A DNA stretch of 64,000 nucleotides. Source: Bacillus sp. 03113 (GTDB lineage Bacteria > Bacillota > Bacilli > Bacillales > Cytobacillaceae). Positions 8,227 through 15,587 of this stretch are shown in pieces; positions within the stretch are counted from its first letter, which is position 1; the number at the start of each line of letters is the position of its first letter. The stretch is taken from the NCBI RefSeq assembly GCF_006546985.1, contig NZ_VATK01000014.1:1-64000 (forward strand), given 5' to 3'. Made by a program: the position numbers and the translations under genes. The notes beneath the pieces are model-generated. The model saw only the letters and a list, made by a program, of their open reading frames with translations, did not search any database and was not told the DNA's origin.

Positions 8227-10881
8227 ATGGCAGATAAGTATCAGACAAGAGAGGAGCGCCGCAGACAGCTTGAAGCTGCTAAGCAAAGCAGTAAAAAAGG
8301 CAAAAAGAAACGCAAAGGCTTCTTTAAACGATTGTTTCTGATCTTGTTGGCACTTGGATTAATTGGAATGATTTCTGGCGTTGTCACATTTGCTATGATG
8401 GTAAAAGATGCGCCAAAATTAAATGATAAAGCACTTAAGGATCCGATTTCCTCGGAAATCTATGATAAAGATGGAAAATTCGTGACTAGAATTGGTTCTG
8501 TCAAACGAGAATATGTGGAATATAAGGATATTCCTGATTTAGTCAAAAATGCAGTAATTGCTACAGAGGATTCTCGCTTTTATAAGCATCATGGTGTTGA
8601 TCCAATCCGGCTTGGCGGAGCTGTGATAGCAAACTTTAAGGATGGATATGGAGCTGAAGGCGGAAGTACGATTACACAGCAGGTCGTCAAAAACTACTTC
8701 TTGCCATTTGATAAAACATTATCTAGGAAGGCTCAGGAAGCTTGGCTCGCTGTGCAGCTTGAGCGAAAATATTCAAAGAATGAAATCTTTGAAATGTATG
8801 TCAATAAAATCTTTATGGGCGGTCAAATAAGTGGGATTGCTACCGCTTCTGATGTATATTTTGGAAAACCGTTAAAGGACCTAACATTACCTGAAGCTGC
8901 TATGCTTGCAGGCATGCCGCAAAGTCCAAATAATTATAACCCTTTCACAAATCCTGACAGAGCAGAAAAAAGAAGAAATATTGTCCTGTCATTAATGCAT
9001 CAGCATGGGTATATTACACAACAAGAAATGGAAGAAGCAAAAAAAGTTCCCGTTACAGCTTCTCTTAGAAAGGAGGAAGACCGTGAAAAAGATGACCTCC
9101 CTTATGATAATTTTATTGGAGAAGTAACAAAGGAGCTTAAGGAAAAGTATCCTGACATTAATCCCTTTACGGATGGATTAAAAATATATACAACCATAGA
9201 CACCACTGCACAGGATTATGTCGATCAAATCATGTATGGAAATGAAATCATTCAATTTCCAGATGAGCAATTCCAAGCAGGAATTACCCTTTTAGATACC
9301 AAAACGGGAGAAATAAGAGCAATTGGCGGTGATCGCAATCCGAATGGCAAATTTGAATTTAACTATGCAACAGAACACACTCGTCAGCCAGGATCCACAA
9401 TCAAGCCAATTTTAGATTATGGTCCAGCGATTGAATATTTAAAATGGGGTACGTATCATACACTAGATGATAAACCTTATACCTATAAGAACGGGACTCC
9501 AATTAACAACTGGGATAACAAGCATTTGGGACCAATGACGATGCGTGAGGCATTAGCTCAATCACGAAATATTCCAGCACTGCAGGCTCTTCAAGCTGTA
9601 GAAGATTCTTCAGGATTAGATCAAGCGAAGGATTTCGCTGTACAATTAGGAATTCCTTTAAATGATATTGTTGAAGCGTATGCGATTGGTGGATTAAAAA
9701 ATGGGGTTACCACCCTTCAAATGGCTGGTGCCTACAGTGCTTTTGGTAATGAAGGAATTTATACCACTCCCCACGCTGTTAAATCGTTAGAGCTGCGTGA
9801 TGGGACGAAAATCAATTTAGAGCCCGAATCAAAGGTTGTAATGAAGGATTATACAGCGTTCCTGATTACAGATATGCTAAAAAGTGTTGTGAACAGTTCA
9901 ACCGGAACTGGGCGCACTGCAAATGTACCAGGTCTTCCGCTTGCTGGGAAAACAGGGACAACAAATTATACAAATGAAGAAAAATCAAAATATAAAATCC
10001 CAAGAGATGCAGTACCTGATGCTTGGTTTGCAGGCTACACGACAAATTACACAGCCGCAGTTTGGACCGGATATAAAGATCGTAAAAATTATGTTTCAAA
10101 AGGAAGTAATCAGAGAATAGCACAGCAAATATTTAAAAATGTTATGCAACAGGTTTCTAAAGGTACTCACACAGCAGACTTTACCGTTCCTAAAAGTGTA
10201 GAAAAGGTAGCGATTGAAAAGGGAACGATGCCAGCACAGCTGGCAGGAAAATTCACACCTGATAATCAAGTTGTATATGAATATGCAGTAAAAGGAAACC
10301 TTCCTAGTCAAGTTTCTCAAAAATATGATAAGCTTGAAGCTCCATCAAATGTATCAGCTGTATACGATGAAATGGCAAATGGGATTAATTTATCATGGAG
10401 TTATAATCAAAATCAAAAGGATGTCCAGTTTAATGTAACCTTTTCAAAAGATGGTGGGAATGAGGAAACGATTACGACAACTAGTGAAACAAACCTTAAA
10501 ATAGCAGGTGCCACCTCTGGAAGTACCTATACATTTAAAGTAACGGCTGTTAAGGGCGATCAGAAAAGTGACGCGTCAACGGGATCTGTAAAAATACCTG
10601 ATCAAAACAATGATAATGAATTTAACACAGATGATAAGAGCGATGAAAATCAGTCTGATGACAACAATAACCAAAATAATGGGAATCAAAATGAAAACGG
10701 CAATAACCCTAGCAGCAACGATCAAGGCAATAACAGCAATACAAATAGCAATACTCCTGCTCCAAATACGAATAATAATGGAAATACTGACGAAAATCAA
10801 AATAACGGAAACACACCTACGATTCCAGCTGTTCCAGCTCCTCCAAACACAGATGGAACTGGGCAAACAAATGGAACATAA
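8227..10881 (+). CDS. ponA: Class A penicillin-binding protein PBP1 (PonA)
   Basis: An 884-residue bifunctional peptidoglycan synthase. A basic cytoplasmic tail is followed by one membrane anchor (about 33-58). The glycosyltransferase domain contains EDSRFYKHHG and GGSTITQQ. The transpeptidase domain contains the SxxK motif in PGSTIKP, SRN in AQSRNIP, and KTGT. A fibronectin type III-like module occupies roughly 715-790. The C-terminal tail of about 90 residues is Asn/Asp/Gln/Pro-rich and low complexity. AGGAAGG precedes the ATG. It sits directly downstream of recU. The domain set and length fit B. subtilis PBP1. Confidence 0.96.
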   Translation: MADKYQTREERRRQLEAAKQSSKKGKKKRKGFFKRLFLILLALGLIGMISGVVTFAMMVKDAPKLNDKALKDPISSEIYDKDGKFVTRIGSVKREYVEYKDIPDLVKNAVIATEDSRFYKHHGVDPIRLGGAVIANFKDGYGAEGGSTITQQVVKNYFLPFDKTLSRKAQEAWLAVQLERKYSKNEIFEMYVNKIFMGGQISGIATASDVYFGKPLKDLTLPEAAMLAGMPQSPNNYNPFTNPDRAEKRRNIVLSLMHQHGYITQQEMEEAKKVPVTASLRKEEDREKDDLPYDNFIGEVTKELKEKYPDINPFTDGLKIYTTIDTTAQDYVDQIMYGNEIIQFPDEQFQAGITLLDTKTGEIRAIGGDRNPNGKFEFNYATEHTRQPGSTIKPILDYGPAIEYLKWGTYHTLDDKPYTYKNGTPINNWDNKHLGPMTMREALAQSRNIPALQALQAVEDSSGLDQAKDFAVQLGIPLNDIVEAYAIGGLKNGVTTLQMAGAYSAFGNEGIYTTPHAVKSLELRDGTKINLEPESKVVMKDYTAFLITDMLKSVVNSSTGTGRTANVPGLPLAGKTGTTNYTNEEKSKYKIPRDAVPDAWFAGYTTNYTAAVWTGYKDRKNYVSKGSNQRIAQQIFKNVMQQVSKGTHTADFTVPKSVEKVAIEKGTMPAQLAGKFTPDNQVVYEYAVKGNLPSQVSQKYDKLEAPSNVSAVYDEMANGINLSWSYNQNQKDVQFNVTFSKDGGNEETITTTSETNLKIAGATSGSTYTFKVTAVKGDQKSDASTGSVKIPDQNNDNEFNTDDKSDENQSDDNNNQNNGNQNENGNNPSSNDQGNNSNTNSNTPAPNTNNNGNTDENQNNGNTPTIPAVPAPPNTDGTGQTNGT

Positions 10882-10901
10882 TATTTGATATTATTACATG
10901 T

Positions 10902-10939
10902 TAAAAAGCGTCTAAGCTATCGCTTAGACGCTTTTTTTA
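10902..10939. terminator. Bidirectional terminator between ponA and ypoC
   Basis: AAAAAGCGTCTAAGC and GCTTAGACGCTTTTTTT form a perfect stem with a four-base loop and T runs in both directions. It ends the converging ponA and ypoC transcripts and overlaps the last ypoC codons. Confidence 0.92.
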
Positions 10940-11438
10940 TTGCCATTTTTTTTGCATAGAGCTTTTCCATTTCATTGATGAGTTCCTTCAGCTGAATAAA
11001 GGATGGAAAAATCGCTGGCTGCTTTAAAAGAAATTCTAGTCTTTCATTTATATTAACAGGATGTATTTTCATTTTTTCAATATCGTTCATCGAACGTAAT
11101 TGTACTGGCAATTCATTCGTCCAAAAAATAAGTTCAATTAAAAGACTAATCCCTATTTTCATTAGACCATATGCCTTTTTCTTTTCTCTCTTTTTAAATA
11201 TTTCTTCCAGCTCTTCCTTTACTATCTTCCATTTATTCAAGAGAGTGGGAATAGATTGTTCAATACTTTCCCATGGCCTAAAAGCTGGTATATGTGAATA
11301 GTGGGCGGCTTCATAAAGGAATAGAAAATCAATTTGAAAGTTATTGTTGTACTCATCTTTCCATATCATTTCGTTTTCTTGAAAAAAAAATGAGTGTCTG
11401 AGCTGATCAGGTATAACCATTTGTTTATCAGCTAACAT
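10917..11438 (-). CDS. ypoC: YpoC family protein
   Basis: 173 residues, rich in aromatic residues and lysine, with no signal peptide or obvious catalytic motif. It matches B. subtilis YpoC in length and in position directly after nth. The ATG overlaps the last 11 bp of nth (nth stop TGA at 11428), so it is translationally coupled to it. Function unknown. The coupling to an endonuclease III gene suggests a DNA-metabolism link, by context only. Confidence 0.75.
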   Translation of the reverse strand: MLADKQMVIPDQLRHSFFFQENEMIWKDEYNNNFQIDFLFLYEAAHYSHIPAFRPWESIEQSIPTLLNKWKIVKEELEEIFKKREKKKAYGLMKIGISLLIELIFWTNELPVQLRSMNDIEKMKIHPVNINERLEFLLKQPAIFPSFIQLKELINEMEKLYAKKMAIKKASKR

Positions 11439-12093
11439 CTTTCTTCATGCTTCCTTTCATTCTTTTTTTCCCTTCACGGCATACTTCTAAAAGTGGACAC
11501 GATTCACATTGTGGATTTTGAGCTTTACAATGGTATCGTCCAAAAAAGATTAATCGGTGGTGAGTGACGGACCACTCTTCCATTGGAATTTTCTTCATTA
11601 ACGTTTTCTCCACTTCTAGCACAGAATCCTTCCACTTACAAAAGGCCAATCTCTTACTTACCCTTTCTACATGAGTATCAACAGCAATAGCTGGCATGCC
11701 AAATGCAACTGAAGCTACTACGTTGGCTGTTTTTCGTCCAACTCCAGGAAGCTTCGTTAGCTCATCACGATCCTCTGGAACGATTCCATCGTACTCTTCA
11801 ATTAACATTTTACAAAGCTTTTGTATATTTTTTGCTTTATTTCGAAATAGTCCAATTGATCGAATATCCTGCTGCAGCTCTTCTAATTCAACCCTTAAAT
11901 AATCTTCTGGTTTTTTATATTTTTTAAAAAGCTCTTTTGTTACTTTATTTACGAGTGCGTCAGTGCATTGAGCTGAGAGTGCGACAGCAATTACAAGCTC
12001 AAATGGGTTGGAATGAACAAGCTCACAATGAGCATCTGGGAACATTCTCCCCATTTCATCCAAACAAAATCTTATTTCCTTTTTATTTAACAT
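11428..12093 (-). CDS. nth: Endonuclease III, DNA glycosylase/AP lyase
   Basis: A 221-residue base-excision-repair enzyme acting on oxidised pyrimidines. The helix-hairpin-helix reads LPGVGRKTANVV. The catalytic Lys lies in the LSAQCTD region helix, and the catalytic Asp is in AVDTHVERVSKRL. The C-terminal 4Fe-4S cluster ligands are visible as C-x6-C-x2-C-x5-C in CKAQNPQCESCPLLEVC. The start at 12093 follows GAGTGGTG. It lies downstream of dnaD and upstream of ypoC, as in B. subtilis. Confidence 0.95.
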   Translation of the reverse strand: MLNKKEIRFCLDEMGRMFPDAHCELVHSNPFELVIAVALSAQCTDALVNKVTKELFKKYKKPEDYLRVELEELQQDIRSIGLFRNKAKNIQKLCKMLIEEYDGIVPEDRDELTKLPGVGRKTANVVASVAFGMPAIAVDTHVERVSKRLAFCKWKDSVLEVEKTLMKKIPMEEWSVTHHRLIFFGRYHCKAQNPQCESCPLLEVCREGKKRMKGSMKKDVS

Positions 12094-12201
12094 ATTTTCA
12101 CCACTCAACATTTAAAAATTTTTTTCCAGAAAAAAAGAGAGCGCCCTGCTCTCCTTTACCCGTTATTATTGTAGGAAATCTAGTAAAAGATCCATCAACC
12201 A

Positions 12202-12909
12202 TCATTGCTCTAGCCAATTATAAAATGGAACTGAATTAGATTGATGATTCGAGGAATCAGGTTTAGTCTTTAACAGTGAATGATTCTGGCGAAACTTTCT
12301 GCCATAGCTTTTGGCTTGCTCGATCGTTCTTATCCCGTTCTTTTTCCATTCAAATAGGATTCGATCAATATATCGAAAGTTTAATTTTCCAGATATGACA
12401 GCTTCACGCAAGGCTGCCTTAATGATGATTGGATCATGCCGATCATCATCCATCCACATTGCAAGTGTTTCGCATTCAAAGGGTGATAAAGGGCGACCGA
12501 ATTCTTTTTCAAAACAAGTATATAAGTCCGTTTCCTCTTGTTTTAATAAAGATTTTTCACTTTGCTTTTCTTGCATCACCATTAAATGAAATAATTTTTC
12601 CCATAAAGGTTCTAATGAATATCTTTCATATCTTATTCCATCAGGATTATTCCCATCTTTAATTTCAATAAAGCCTCTTTGGATCAATGATCTAAGTATT
12701 TCTATACATTCAGAAACTTCAATCGTCATGCAGGAAGATAATTCTGTAGGAGTAGGAAAATCATTACCTTTTTCAATAAATAAACGCACTTGTAAAAGTA
12801 ATACAAATTCTTTTTCACTTAATTTTAATTGGCGGTATTGTGTTAACAATGCTACAGGGATAGACATACTTCCTTCCTGCAGCCATTTTATCCATACTGA
12901 TTTGTTCAT
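12202..12909 (-). CDS. dnaD: DNA replication initiation protein DnaD
   Basis: 235 residues. The N-terminal winged-helix DDBH1-type region (about 1-120) contains the conserved LKLSEKEFVLLL. The C-terminal DDBH2 domain (about 130-195) contains FGRPLSPFECE and RYIDRILFEWKKNGI. DnaD acts with DnaB and DnaI in loading the replicative helicase at oriC and restart sites. The start at 12909 has an AAGGAGGTG site. A terminator separates it from asnS upstream. Confidence 0.93.
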   Translation of the reverse strand: MNKSVWIKWLQEGSMSIPVALLTQYRQLKLSEKEFVLLLQVRLFIEKGNDFPTPTELSSCMTIEVSECIEILRSLIQRGFIEIKDGNNPDGIRYERYSLEPLWEKLFHLMVMQEKQSEKSLLKQEETDLYTCFEKEFGRPLSPFECETLAMWMDDDRHDPIIIKAALREAVISGKLNFRYIDRILFEWKKNGIRTIEQAKSYGRKFRQNHSLLKTKPDSSNHQSNSVPFYNWLEQ

Positions 12910-12979
12910 GAAGGACACCTCCTTTTTAGTATATCATGAAGCTTTAATGGACGTAAGGAGCGGATAATAATTAAATAAT

Positions 12980-13013
12980 GAAAAATCCGCTAAACGAAAC
13001 CGCGGATTTTTTT
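12980..13013. terminator. Terminator after asnS
   Basis: AAAAATCCGC and GCGGATTTTTTT arms form a stem with a loop of about 14 bases and T runs both ways. It separates asnS from dnaD. Confidence 0.88.
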
Positions 13014-13017
13014 CCTA

Positions 13018-14313
13018 TTATGGGTATAATCGATTTAATAATCTTGGGAATGGAATTGTTTCTCTTACATGCTCAGACCCACTAATCCACGCTACTGTTC
13101 TTTCAAGACCAAGACCAAAGCCAGAATGAGGAACAGATCCAAATTGGCGCAATTCAATATACCATTGATACGTTTTGGGATCAAGATTATGTTCCTTTAA
13201 TCTTTGTTGAAGTAAATCGAAATCATGAATCCGTTCTGATCCTCCAATAATTTCTCCATATCCTTCAGGAGCAATTAAGTCAGCACATAATACTACATCT
13301 TCACGATTTGGATCAGGCTGCATATAAAAAGGCTTCAATGACGTTGGATAATGGGTAATAAATACGGGTTTGTTAAAACTTTCTGCAATCGCTGTTTCAT
13401 GCGGGGATCCAAAATCATCTCCCCACTCAATATCTGTAAAGCCTTTTTCATGAAGAAATTTGATCGCATCATCATAAGTAATTCTTGGAAATGGAACTTT
13501 GATTGCTTCTAGTTTGCTAATATCGCGATTAAGTGTATTTAATTCTAAATGACAGTTATTTAAAACAGCTTGCACAATATAGGAAACATATTCTTCTTGA
13601 ATTTTCAAGTTATCTTCAAATTCAATAAAGGCCATTTCAGGTTCAATCATCCAAAATTCTATTAAATGACGACGCGTTTTTGATTTTTCTGCACGAAAAG
13701 TAGGTCCAAAAGAAAAGACCTTTCCTAAAGCCATTGCAGCTGCTTCCATATAGAGTTGTCCACTTTGTGAAAGATAGGCATCTTCATCAAAGTACTTCGT
13801 TGCAAATAACTCAGTAGTCCCTTCAGGTGCACTACCTGTTAAAATTGGAGGATCCACCTTTACAAAGCCTTGATCATTAAAAAATTGGTAGGTGGCTCTT
13901 ATGATTTCATTACGAATTTTCATAATAGCATGCTGACGGCGTGATCGCAGCCATAAATGGCGATGATCCATTAAAAATTCAGTTCCATGCTCTTTTGGAG
14001 TAATTGGATAATCAACAGCGTTTTGTATTGGTTCAATTTCTTTTACAAGTAGTTCATAACCAAATGGAGATCTTTCATCCTTTTGAACGATTCCTTTTAC
14101 AAAAAGAGAAGATTCTTGGGTGATTGACTTGGCTAGCTTAAAAATTTCATCCGAAACTTCACTTTTTACTACAACTCCTTGAATAAATCCTGTTCCGTCT
14201 CTTAGCTGTAAAAAGGCAATTTTTCCGCTTGAACGTTTGTTTGCAATCCATGCACCGATTTTCACTTCATCTCCAACATATTTGTTGACATCCGATATAG
14301 TCGATTTAATCAA
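13018..14313 (-). CDS. asnS: Asparaginyl-tRNA synthetase
   Basis: A 431-residue class IIb synthetase. The N-terminal OB-fold anticodon-binding domain includes [13 protein letters not shown]. Motif 2 is in [19 protein letters not shown]. Motif 3 is in [12 protein letters not shown], near the C-terminus. A TTG start at 14313 is proposed because GGAGGGA lies just upstream; the frame also opens at a TTG at 14328, but that codon is inside the SD. In B. subtilis aspB lies immediately upstream; here ypmB is next, so aspB is missing. Confidence 0.95.
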   Translation of the reverse strand: MIKSTISDVNKYVGDEVKIGAWIANKRSSGKIAFLQLRDGTGFIQGVVVKSEVSDEIFKLAKSITQESSLFVKGIVQKDERSPFGYELLVKEIEPIQNAVDYPITPKEHGTEFLMDHRHLWLRSRRQHAIMKIRNEIIRATYQFFNDQGFVKVDPPILTGSAPEGTTELFATKYFDEDAYLSQSGQLYMEAAAMALGKVFSFGPTFRAEKSKTRRHLIEFWMIEPEMAFIEFEDNLKIQEEYVSYIVQAVLNNCHLELNTLNRDISKLEAIKVPFPRITYDDAIKFLHEKGFTDIEWGDDFGSPHETAIAESFNKPVFITHYPTSLKPFYMQPDPNREDVVLCADLIAPEGYGEIIGGSERIHDFDLLQQRLKEHNLDPKTYQWYIELRQFGSVPHSGFGLGLERTVAWISGSEHVRETIPFPRLLNRLYP

Positions 14314-14430
14314 ACTTGTTCCCTCCAAAAACGATCATTTTACTGCTATGTATCCCCTATACATTCTATAGGTCTATGGAATCTATTAACATTTATTATA
14401 CGCTTCCTTTAGTTAGCAAGCAATTGGAAA

Positions 14431-14467
14431 GCGGACTGCCCATTTACAGCATGTCCGCTTTTTCTTA
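14431..14467 (+). terminator. Plus-oriented hairpin-T terminator
   Basis: AAAGCGGAC and GTCCGCTTTTTC form a 9-bp stem whose T run is on the plus strand only. The flanking genes are all on the minus strand, so it would stop antisense transcription. Without the T run it may still cause partial termination of ypmB. Confidence 0.55.
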
Positions 14468-14938
14468 TAAATTTTGTATTTTTTTTAAAATTTTTCCTGA
14501 TTCAAAATCCACATAAAAGTAGTTCATAAGGTTATTCCCTGACTCATAGTAGACTTCCCACACAGGAATATTCTTCACCATACCAAGCTTTACAGAGGTA
14601 ATCTTTTTTGGTGATACTTGCTTTAGCACTTCATCTACAGCTTCCTGCTTACTTAGTCCATCTTTTTCCTTTTTTATAATTACATCTTTATTTCCTTGTG
14701 GCATCCATACGATGACCTCTTCACCTTTTTTATTTTTCCCCGTTACAATTGAATACGCATTATCTTCATGAAAAAGAGTAAAATCCTCGACCTCTGTTAT
14801 CGAAGCCTTTTCCTTTGCCGTCCGTATGGCTTTTTTTTCAGCTGCTTTTACAGGCTCCATTGCATTTAAATAAATATTTGTCATCAATCCTAATCCAATA
14901 GCTATAATTCCAATAATAATGAATATCCATTTTTTCAT
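14465..14938 (-). CDS. ypmB: YpmB, membrane-anchored PepSY-like protein
   Basis: 157 residues. It has an N-terminal membrane anchor (about 4-24, IIIGIIAIGLGLM) and then an extracytoplasmic region with two PepSY-like repeats. The second ends in YYESGNNLMNYFYVDFESGKIL. Family members are thought to modulate peptidases or the envelope, but no role is proven for YpmB. It lies 11 bp after ypmA and before asnS. Confidence 0.85.
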   Translation of the reverse strand: MKKWIFIIIGIIAIGLGLMTNIYLNAMEPVKAAEKKAIRTAKEKASITEVEDFTLFHEDNAYSIVTGKNKKGEEVIVWMPQGNKDVIIKKEKDGLSKQEAVDEVLKQVSPKKITSVKLGMVKNIPVWEVYYESGNNLMNYFYVDFESGKILKKIQNL

Positions 14939-14949
14939 TTATATCACTC

Positions 14950-15120
14950 TTATGTACGATAAATTGTAAAGATTGCTTTTTTTTGATCTTCTTTGTCAAG
15001 TGCAAGACCAAACATTAAATCTCGTTCTTTTAATGTACGGTTTAACGCGTCAACCACTTTGTATAAATCCTGACTATATTGAAGCTTGACGGAAGAAATA
15101 ACTTCAATTTTACTTTCCAT
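14950..15120 (-). CDS. ypmA: YpmA (DUF4264) small protein
   Basis: A 56-residue cytosolic protein. The start at 15120 is chosen because TTGGAGGT lies six bases upstream, giving MESKIEVISSVKLQYSQDLY, the usual N-terminus of this family. It forms a short operon with ypmB. Function unknown. Confidence 0.8.
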   Translation of the reverse strand: MESKIEVISSVKLQYSQDLYKVVDALNRTLKERDLMFGLALDKEDQKKAIFTIYRT

Positions 15121-15282
15121 ATATATACCTCCAATACAAAATCTGCAACTCATATTTATTAAAATGTAAGGATAAAATATTTATAAGTAACAACCATTCA
15201 CAGCCAATATTATAACAATAATATGGATATGAAAAAACCATTTAACACAACATTTCTAGTCCTTGAATGTCTTTGGCAAGGG

Positions 15283-15309
15283 TGATTTTATGATCACCCT
15301 TTTTTTATT
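15283..15309 (+). terminator. Plus-oriented hairpin-T terminator next to MITE copy 1
   Basis: AAGGGTGAT and ATCACCCTTTTTTT flank a five-base loop, with the T run on the plus strand. The run merges into the target duplication of the adjacent element. No plus-strand gene precedes it. Confidence 0.6.
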
Positions 15310-15310
15310 T

Positions 15311-15522
15311 GGCTGTTTTCGTATAGATTGTTGCTTTTAAACGCGCAAGCCTGCATACACTTCGCTTTCCGTGGGCGAGCGTCATGCCTCCTCGTCGCAT
15401 ACGCTCCTGTGGGGTCTCGCCTTTCTCGCATTCCCACAGGAGTCTACGTGTATGCAGGATGCTCCGAAACGTTTCTCCCAATGTTTTTTATGTCAAAAGC
15501 AACAAACTTTGAGAAAACAGCC
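15311..15522 (+). mobile_element. MITE copy 1 (212 bp)
   Basis: It begins GGCTGTTTTCG and ends GAGAAAACAGCC, with the inner matching blocks TGTTGCTTTT and AAAAGCAACA, giving imperfect terminal inverted repeats of about 28 bp. A perfect 8-bp direct repeat TTTTATTT lies immediately outside both ends (15303-15310 and 15523-15530). The interior is a GC-rich nested hairpin (CTGCATACAC against GTGTATGCAG, CTCCTGTGGG against CCCACAGGAG). No reading frame makes sense as a transposase. Confidence 0.85.
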
Positions 15523-15561
15523 TTTTATTTTATCCGGCAGTACGACCACTATCGATGGAAA

Positions 15562-15587
15562 TATCCCTTATGCTTTTAAGGGAGCAA
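15562..15587 (-). terminator. Possible dinG terminator
   Basis: CCCTT and AAGGG arms with an eight-base loop, followed on the minus strand by ATATTTCC, overlap the dinG stop codon. The T run is weak. Confidence 0.4.

Noticed and set aside
10576-10888. Frames of 92-96 residues inside the ponA tail
   Set aside because: They are shadows of the low-complexity Asn-rich ponA coding sequence.
14314-14464. T-box leader for asnS
   Set aside because: The segment lacks the T-box sequence (GGGTGGNACCGCG type) and any specifier stem.
14314-14464. aspB, expected between ypmB and asnS
   Set aside because: Only 150 bp separate them and no coding frame exists; aspB is absent here, which is noted but not unusual enough for a finding of its own.
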